The position numbers and the translations under genes are program-made. From assembly GCF_017696055.1 (NCBI RefSeq), contig NZ_JAAORG010000003.1:372001-436000 (forward strand): a DNA stretch of 64,000 nt. Direction: 5' to 3'. The DNA comes from Prochlorococcus marinus XMU1406. GTDB lineage: Bacteria > Cyanobacteriota > Cyanobacteriia > PCC-6307 > Cyanobiaceae. The notes beneath the pieces were generated by a model that saw nothing but the letters and a program-made list of their open reading frames with translations, ran no database searches and had not been told where the DNA came from. This document shows positions 58,588 through 64,000 of this stretch, one piece after another (positions within the stretch are counted from its first letter, which is position 1; the number at the start of each line of letters is the position of its first letter).

Positions 58588-59658
58588 TTATCTAGTAACA
58601 AATTGATTCTTAATTAATTGAGCTAAATTACCAAATGCAATAGAACTTTCTTTATCAGGCTGACTGATTGAGATTGGTACACCTTTATTGCTTTCATCAA
58701 CGAGAGGGATTTCAATAGGAATTTGGGCTAATAATGGTAAATTATTTTCTTTAGCTAATGTTTGTCCACCACCTTTACCAAAAATTTCATATTTTTTATT
58801 TGGCATATCCGGCGGAATAAATACTGACATATTTTCTACAATTCCCAGCAAAGGTACTGCGAGTTGTTTAAACATTGCTAATCCTCTCCTTGCATCTTGC
58901 AAAGATACTTGTTGAGGAGTAGTGACAACAATAGCTCCAGAAATAGGAACAGATTGAGAAAGGGATATTTGAGCATCTCCTGTTCCTGGAGGCAAGTCAA
59001 TAACCAAAAAATCAAGATTATCCCATTCAACTTGGTATAAAAATTGTCGGATAATACTATTAAGCATTGGTCCTCTCCATATAACTGGCTGACCTTCTTC
59101 TATGAGGAAACCCATTGATACCAATGAAATTCCATATTTATTTATTGGTATTAACCTTTGATCACTGCCACTACCTTCTGTAACCTTTGGATTCTGTTCG
59201 GCAACTCCCATCATTGAAGGAGTATTAGGTCCATATATATCCGCATCAAGCAAACCAGTTTTTAAACCTAATTTAGCTAGAGAACAAGCGAGATTAACTG
59301 CAATGGTACTTTTCCCAACTCCCCCTTTACCACTGCTAACAGCTATAATATGGCGAATTCCATCAATCTTCTGCAACTCAGGAGCATTACTTTGAGTTTT
59401 AGATTCTGTTTGAGAAAGATTATTATCTATCTCTATTTGAACATCATCAATATCTTCAAAATCCAGAAGTACTTTTCGAACCTCTTGTACAATTCTATCT
59501 CTCTGAGAATTTGCGAATGATGGTAATGATAGTGTTACGATTACTCTTGGTATAGTTACCCTTACGTTTTTAATCCAAGCTAATTCAATTACATTTTTCT
59601 TTGATCCAGTGTCTAGAACCTTTTGTAAAGCAAAATTCGCATCTTCTATTGTGGTCAT
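58588..59658 (-). CDS. mrp: Iron-sulfur cluster carrier ATPase Mrp
   Basis: Mrp (ApbC) is a ParA-family ATPase that carries iron-sulfur clusters. The 356 residues start with a MIP18/DUF59 domain (about 5-85). Then come the deviant Walker A GKGGVGKST (about 110-118) and DLPPGTGDAQ. The paired CxxC of some Mrp proteins is not visible. It is directly adjacent to rodA with no gap, so mrp-rodA-kinase forms an operon. Confidence 0.95.
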   Translation of the reverse strand: MTTIEDANFALQKVLDTGSKKNVIELAWIKNVRVTIPRVIVTLSLPSFANSQRDRIVQEVRKVLLDFEDIDDVQIEIDNNLSQTESKTQSNAPELQKIDGIRHIIAVSSGKGGVGKSTIAVNLACSLAKLGLKTGLLDADIYGPNTPSMMGVAEQNPKVTEGSGSDQRLIPINKYGISLVSMGFLIEEGQPVIWRGPMLNSIIRQFLYQVEWDNLDFLVIDLPPGTGDAQISLSQSVPISGAIVVTTPQQVSLQDARRGLAMFKQLAVPLLGIVENMSVFIPPDMPNKKYEIFGKGGGQTLAKENNLPLLAQIPIEIPLVDESNKGVPISISQPDKESSIAFGNLAQLIKNQFVTR

Positions 59659-59816
59659 TAAATTTTTTTATATTTTGACAAGTTAGTCGACAGTTTAAAA
59701 GATTAAGAACTATGTCGAACTATCAAATAATAGGAAATAAGGTCCCCCTAAGAGAAATTATAAAGGGAAACTTATAATTAACCAGAAAATTTTTTTCTTC
59801 AAGATTTACTAAATAC

Positions 59817-60845
59817 ATGTTCAAAGAACCTCCTAAAAACTCGAGAGAAAAAACTAAAAATCTCTTATTAACTCTACAAGACAAAATTTGTTTAGGCCTT
59901 GAAAATGTTGATGGCAAAGGGAAATTCATCGAAGAGTCCTGGGTAAGAGACGAAGGTGGTGGGGGAAGATCAAGAGTATTGAAAAACGGTTCTATTTTTG
60001 AGCAGGCAGGAGTAAATTTTTCTGAAGTACATGGGAAAGAATTACCTCAATCAATAATCTCTCAGAGGCCCGAAGCAAAAGGTCATGAATGGTTTGCCAC
60101 AGGAACTTCTATGGTATTGCATCCAAAGAATCCTTATATTCCTACAGTTCATTTGAATTATCGATATTTCGAGGCTGGTCCTGTTTGGTGGTTTGGAGGA
60201 GGTGCAGACTTAACCCCTTTTTATCCTTATCTTTGTGATGTGAGAAATTTTCATAACGAGCATAAAAAAGCTTGTGAGGTAGTTGATAAAGACTTGCATA
60301 AAGTTTTCAAACCATGGTGTGATGAATATTTCTTCCTGAAGCATAGAAATGAATCTAGAGGCATAGGAGGTATTTTTTATGATTATCAAGATGGTTCAGG
60401 CAATATTTATAAAGGAAATAACAAAAATGGAGAGGCATCAAAAGCTTCGCAAAATCTTGGCAAATCTAATTTAAATTGGGATAATTTATTTTCTTTAGCA
60501 GAGCACTGTGGGGAGGCATTCCTCCCCTCATATTTGCCCATTATTGAAAACAGGGCTAGTCAAACATATTCATCGAAGGAAAGAGAATTCCAGCTATATC
60601 GAAGAGGTAGATATGTCGAATTCAATTTAGTTTGGGATAGAGGGACAATTTTTGGATTACAAACAAACGGGAGAACTGAATCAATATTAATGTCGTTGCC
60701 GCCTTTAGCTAGATGGGAGTATGGATATAAAGCTAAAAAGGATTCTAGAGAAGAATTTCTTACATCAATTTTTACAAAACCTCAAGATTGGTTAAATGAT
60801 AAAGATTTAGAAAATTTCTGTAAAGAGAATGATATCTTTGATTAA
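59817..60845 (+). CDS. hemF: Oxygen-dependent coproporphyrinogen III oxidase
   Basis: HemF turns coproporphyrinogen III into protoporphyrinogen IX, a step shared by haem and chlorophyll. The 342 residues have [17 protein letters not shown]-like sequence ([13 protein letters not shown]), [15 protein letters not shown], and [19 protein letters not shown]. It needs oxygen, which suits an aerobic phototroph. It is divergent from mrp with a 158-bp gap. Confidence 0.97.
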   Translation: MFKEPPKNSREKTKNLLLTLQDKICLGLENVDGKGKFIEESWVRDEGGGGRSRVLKNGSIFEQAGVNFSEVHGKELPQSIISQRPEAKGHEWFATGTSMVLHPKNPYIPTVHLNYRYFEAGPVWWFGGGADLTPFYPYLCDVRNFHNEHKKACEVVDKDLHKVFKPWCDEYFFLKHRNESRGIGGIFYDYQDGSGNIYKGNNKNGEASKASQNLGKSNLNWDNLFSLAEHCGEAFLPSYLPIIENRASQTYSSKEREFQLYRRGRYVEFNLVWDRGTIFGLQTNGRTESILMSLPPLARWEYGYKAKKDSREEFLTSIFTKPQDWLNDKDLENFCKENDIFD

Positions 60846-60874
60846 AAATTATCGATTTACTTTTGTAAATTATA

Positions 60875-61432
60875 TTAAATAGGAGTTTTAAATAAAGAAC
60901 CGTCGCTTTTCAATTGAAGTTTTTCTCCAAGTTCATTTTCTAAAGAAATTAATTCATCCCTATGCGCTCTTAATCTCATTAAAGTTGAATCATTTTCATT
61001 TTCTTTGATCAACCTTAATTCAAATTTCTCCTCTCTTGCCGATTTTTTAAAATAAACAATGCCAGACAAAGGGCCGCCAATTAATCCTAAAAGAATAGGC
61101 CACCAACCTAATTCAGGATATATTTGAATAATTACTAATCCCAAAGCACAAGAACCAAAACCTCCAAGAAAACCTAAAAAAATTGCTAAATATTTACTAG
61201 AAACAACTTGTCCCTTAAATATTAAAATTCTTTGTTCAAAATCTCCTCCCGTTTGCTTCCATCCCCTCAAATCAAGCCACTCACATAAACCATTTAAAAC
61301 CTTAATTGGCTGTAGAGAAGATGAAATCTCAACGATGGTTGTTCTATCTTTACTAGAAGCCCTAAGAAAAAAAAATAATCCTATGGACAAAAGAATTGTC
61401 AGCAATAATGTTGAATTTAAGGAATAGGACAT
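60875..61432 (-). CDS. CCB2/CCB4-like cytochrome assembly protein
   Basis: A 185-residue membrane protein. An N-terminal helix (about 5-23) is followed by a soluble stretch with LNGLCEWLDLRGWKQT, then two helices (about 82-102 and 108-127), and a charged C-terminal helix. This pattern matches the cyanobacterial and chloroplast CCB2/CCB4 family, which helps attach haem c-n to cytochrome b6. It is convergent with hemF, so haem genes lie side by side. Confidence 0.8.
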   Translation of the reverse strand: MSYSLNSTLLLTILLSIGLFFFLRASSKDRTTIVEISSSLQPIKVLNGLCEWLDLRGWKQTGGDFEQRILIFKGQVVSSKYLAIFLGFLGGFGSCALGLVIIQIYPELGWWPILLGLIGGPLSGIVYFKKSAREEKFELRLIKENENDSTLMRLRAHRDELISLENELGEKLQLKSDGSLFKTPI

Positions 61433-61596
61433 TAAATAAATTTTTCTTAGTAACTCGAAAATAAAAATTTAAGTTACATCTCATTATAATTTTTTAGATT
61501 TATTCTGTAAAATATTTTTATTAAATAAAAATTCTTAATTAAATAAAACCTTCAGTAATATTATAAATCTTAAATTACTCTAACTACTTATTAAAA

Positions 61597-62232
61597 ATGA
61601 CTATTGAAAATAATAATATTGATCTTCTTTATAGCGATTTATCAGCAGATTTATATAATCTTTATAAAAAATCATCCTACCTAGCTATTGATACTGAAGC
61701 GATGGGGTTGATTCATGGAAGAGATAGACTCTGTTTAGTACAAATATGCAATGAACTTCAAAGGACATCCTGCATAAAAATCGAACTTAATAAATCTTCT
61801 GCACCTCATTTAAAAGCACTTCTTGAAGATGACAAAATTACTAAAATCTTTCACTATGCGAGATTTGATGTAGCAGCTCTCAAATGTAATCTTGAAATTA
61901 ATACAAAAAATATTTTTTGTACAAAAATTGCTAGTAAGTTGGCTAGAACTTATACAAATAAACATGGTTTAAAAGATCTAATTAATGAATTGTTAGGTGT
62001 AGAGTTAGACAAAAGCTCACAAAGCAGTGATTGGGGTAGCAATGAAGATTTAACAAAAGATCAATTAGATTATGCCGCAAATGATGTTAGATATTTAATT
62101 GAAGCTATGCATAAACTAAAAGTCATCTTAGAAAGAGAGAGTAGATATGAATTAGCTCAAAAATGTTTCGAAACAGTTTCTGTACATGCTGATTTAGACA
62201 TACTAAAATTTTCAAATGTATTTGAACATTAA
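61597..62232 (+). CDS. RNase D-like 3'-5' exonuclease
   Basis: A 211-residue DEDD-type exonuclease. Exo I is AIDTEAMGLI (D29, E31), Exo II is HYARFDVAAL (about 86-95) and Exo III is LDYAANDVRYLIE, with Tyr as the DEDDy residue. It lacks the HRDC domain of long RNase D proteins, so it is the short cyanobacterial form. It would trim RNA 3' ends, for example in tRNA maturation. Confidence 0.9.
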   Translation: MTIENNNIDLLYSDLSADLYNLYKKSSYLAIDTEAMGLIHGRDRLCLVQICNELQRTSCIKIELNKSSAPHLKALLEDDKITKIFHYARFDVAALKCNLEINTKNIFCTKIASKLARTYTNKHGLKDLINELLGVELDKSSQSSDWGSNEDLTKDQLDYAANDVRYLIEAMHKLKVILERESRYELAQKCFETVSVHADLDILKFSNVFEH

Positions 62233-62235
62233 GAA

Positions 62236-62502
62236 TCAATCTTCAGTTAAAAAATTATCTTCACCATCAAGAGTTTCCATAAGCTTATCAAGTATTCTTG
62301 AAGAACTTAATTTATCTTCATCATTTTTTTCACAAATATCTAAGACATTTTGGGCAACTTGTATTTTTTCTTGAATAGTTTTGGAGCCTTCTTTTGCAAT
62401 TTGAATTTCTACTTTCTTCTTAGCAGAAGATAAACTTATGCTCATAAGTTTTGCAATCTCTGCACAAATTTTTAGATATTGCCGATCATTTATTGGATAC
62501 AT
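62236..62502 (-). CDS. Conserved hypothetical protein
   Basis: An 88-residue protein, helical and charged, with no transmembrane segment. It starts MYPINDRQYLKICAEIAKLM and ends with an acidic tail (GEDNFLTED). The stop lies 3 bp from the convergent RNase D-like stop. I do not recognise a family. It starts 35 bp after the LpxB-like gene stop. Confidence 0.7.
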   Translation of the reverse strand: MYPINDRQYLKICAEIAKLMSISLSSAKKKVEIQIAKEGSKTIQEKIQVAQNVLDICEKNDEDKLSSSRILDKLMETLDGEDNFLTED

Positions 62503-62537
62503 AAAAGAATTAATAATTAAGACGCTAGTGTCATTTA

Positions 62538-63752
62538 CTAAGATAACAAATGAAGGTTTATAGAATCTACGATTTTCTTACTTGCTCCGGATTTCCCCAT
62601 TCTTTTTTTTCCAATTTTCGCTTGCTCAAATCTAAGAATTTTTTCTTTCAAAAGCAAACTTAAACGTTCTAAAAGAATTTTTTTACTGTTGCAGACAAAA
62701 ACACTACCTCCTAATAATCTTGATTGCCTCTTTGCAAATGATTGTGTAAATTGAGGTCCTGATCCTGGGAAAGAAAGAGATGGGATTCCAAGGCCAGCAA
62801 TTTGCTCTGTAGCAGTTCCTGCATTAGACAACCCAACTTCAGCCATACTTGCCCATAAATTGAATTTACCTTTTCCAATTACTACATATTGATCTTTCTT
62901 TCTCCATACTGAATCTTCATCAATCGAAAATTGAACTTTACTCTGTTTTAAAAAACCGTATTTAATTAAATAACTCTCAACTTTAACCATATTCGCATTA
63001 ATGCTCAGTGGCAAAAGTACTACCAAATTCTTAGAAAAATGGAAATCTTGCAAGCAGTCAAGAAAATTATCAAGATTTTTTAATGCTTCTGGGTATCTAC
63101 TTCCAACTAATAGAATAATCCTTGTAAAAGAAATAATATTTGATATCTTCTCATTTTTTGCATTAACAAAATCCATCATTGGATTACCCAAGTATTTTGC
63201 ATTAATATTTTTTCTATTTAAATTATTAGCTGTAATTTTATCTCTCATAATTAAATTTTTACATCTTGGAGATGTCATTAAAAACATTTCCCATGGGTCC
63301 CATTCAGAACATTTCCACTTATGATAAAAATCGCTTAAAGCCCAACCGGGCTTACTACTCCAAGTATGGTCACTTTTAGGAGTTCCAATAAAACTAAATT
63401 CGCATCCTGAACTCCATGCGTAAAGTAATGGTAAAAAATCACCTACAGCAATAATTTTGCAATTTTGTTTTGCCTTTTGTTTTACAATTAAAAAATTTTT
63501 TAAAATATCAATTAAAAAGCCTGCAAATAAATCAAGTAAAAATCCCTTTAGACTTTGATTACTAAATCCACCACTAGGCAGCTCTTTTAAATATCCTATT
63601 TTACTAACTTTCTTTGATTTTATTGAATCAAATACATCTCCATTACCTACTAAAGGCAAAACTTCAATATTTTTATTTTTTATTTTTTTTAGTAATCTTT
63701 TTATTATTTCTGATGCGATTACATCTTCTCCATGACCATTGCATATAAACAA
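62538..63752 (-). CDS. LpxB-like (lipid-A-disaccharide synthase-related) glycosyltransferase
   Basis: A TTG start at 63750-63752 gives 404 residues that begin right before FICNGHGED, where this family normally starts. The open frame runs 66 codons further upstream, but that part is antisense to tRNA-Cys and spells out a tRNA-derived peptide (APRFELGIKDLQSS), so it is rejected. The Rossmann-like domains include PLVGNGDVF, GTPKSDHTW and LSNAGTATEQIAGLGIPS. It resembles lipid-A-disaccharide synthase but is a separate cyanobacterial family; the sugar acceptor is unknown. Confidence 0.8.
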   Translation of the reverse strand: MFICNGHGEDVIASEIIKRLLKKIKNKNIEVLPLVGNGDVFDSIKSKKVSKIGYLKELPSGGFSNQSLKGFLLDLFAGFLIDILKNFLIVKQKAKQNCKIIAVGDFLPLLYAWSSGCEFSFIGTPKSDHTWSSKPGWALSDFYHKWKCSEWDPWEMFLMTSPRCKNLIMRDKITANNLNRKNINAKYLGNPMMDFVNAKNEKISNIISFTRIILLVGSRYPEALKNLDNFLDCLQDFHFSKNLVVLLPLSINANMVKVESYLIKYGFLKQSKVQFSIDEDSVWRKKDQYVVIGKGKFNLWASMAEVGLSNAGTATEQIAGLGIPSLSFPGSGPQFTQSFAKRQSRLLGGSVFVCNSKKILLERLSLLLKEKILRFEQAKIGKKRMGKSGASKKIVDSINLHLLS

Positions 63753-63809
63753 TAGGGAATGAGTCCCCTTACTGTTAATATCATAAAAAGACTTAATTGA
63801 ATCTTTTCC

Positions 63810-63880
63810 GGCGGCATGGCCAAGTGGTAAGGCAGAGGATTGCAAATCCTTTATCCCCAGTTCGAATCTGGGTGCCGCCT
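63810..63880 (+). tRNA. tRNA-Cys (GCA)
   Basis: Acceptor GGCGGCA pairs with TGCCGCC. The anticodon loop TTGCAAA gives anticodon GCA. The T-arm is CCCAG-TTCGAAT-CTGGG. The length is 71 bases with discriminator T. It lies antisense to the open frame upstream of the LpxB-like gene. Confidence 0.97.
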
Positions 63881-64000
63881 TCTTTAATTTTGATACTAAA
63901 TCCCCTATAAACCCTTCCAAACACTTGAGTTTTGTATACTTGTTATACATTTCTTGGGGGAAATTTAGTCAAATTCTTGGTCGGCAATAGGTCAGCAAGT
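63881..64000. other. Unassigned sequence at the window edge
   Basis: The 120 bases after tRNA-Cys show no complete gene. On the minus strand an open frame continues off the edge of the tRNA, but its peptide has no recognisable motif. The region is cut by the window end. Confidence 0.3.

Noticed and set aside
63753-63950. N-terminal extension of the LpxB-like protein
   Set aside because: It is antisense to tRNA-Cys and gives a typical false peptide from a tRNA; family homologues start at the NGHGED segment.
63881-64000. Possible integrase remnant after tRNA-Cys
   Set aside because: The open frame is short, cut by the window edge, and shows no recombinase catalytic residues.

Overview
The window is from a small-genome marine cyanobacterium. 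The best fit is a high-light Prochlorococcus marinus. The evidence is an AT-rich sequence, very short intergenic gaps, many TTG and GTG starts, a full set of photosystem I genes (psaA, psaB, psaD, psaI, psaL), ndhN, ldpA, the cyanobacterial type of glutamate-cysteine ligase, and a cyanobacterial LexA box before recA. No intact transposon, prophage or CRISPR array is visible.

Layout. 1-2620: the 3' end of the ferredoxin glutamate synthase gene, a YciI-like gene, lipA, and a degenerate serine-recombinase-like gene paired with a small unknown gene. 2617-4287: two divergent wall-enzyme genes (class A beta-lactamase-like and NlpC/P60) whose start codons are 3 bp apart. 4347-11191: photosystem I genes psaL, psaI and psaAB, with a glycosyltransferase and an unknown small protein. 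The psaA leader holds several nested dyads. 11527-14209: a CbiG-CobJ fusion for vitamin B12 and a HAD phosphatase. 14244-16625: a polysaccharide export gene bracketed by an 11-bp copy of the tRNA-Ser 3' end and by paired TCCTACCC motifs, which looks like a small tRNA-targeted insertion. 16687-18461: alr and an HNH nuclease gene.

18475-34600: one long minus-strand run. It holds the S10/spc/alpha ribosomal genes (rplC to rpoA and rplQ, with secY and adk), then truA, rplM, rpsI, rpmE and prfA. It lacks rpsJ, rpsN, rpmD, infA and rpsD, as is usual in cyanobacteria. A strong hairpin and an 11-base poly-C tract separate rpsK from rpoA.

34880-49234: ndhN-ldpA, tRNA-Gln, a HAD gene, LexA-controlled recA, a DinG-like protein without an ATP site, tyrA, a crtD-type desaturase, a fructosamine kinase relative, a CAAD-domain protein, a MoeB-rhodanese protein, a tandem-duplicated CobO, larE, speD, and recF, whose 5' end is out of frame at an A8 tract, then tRNA-Arg. 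49245-63752: ppc, gshA, trpE, psaD, a degenerate sensor kinase, rodA, mrp, hemF, a CCB-like cytochrome assembly protein, an RNase D-like protein and an LpxB-like gene. tRNA-Cys lies antisense to the open frame upstream of that last gene.

Together the genes cover core photosynthesis, translation, cofactor synthesis (lipoate, cobalamin, haem), DNA repair and cell wall growth. The most unusual points are the recF 5' frameshift, which slippage in either direction would repair, the tRNA-Ser-flanked insertion, the rpsK/rpoA junction, and several genes that keep a family fold but have lost catalytic motifs (recombinase-like, DinG-like, sensor kinase, MoeB zinc site).
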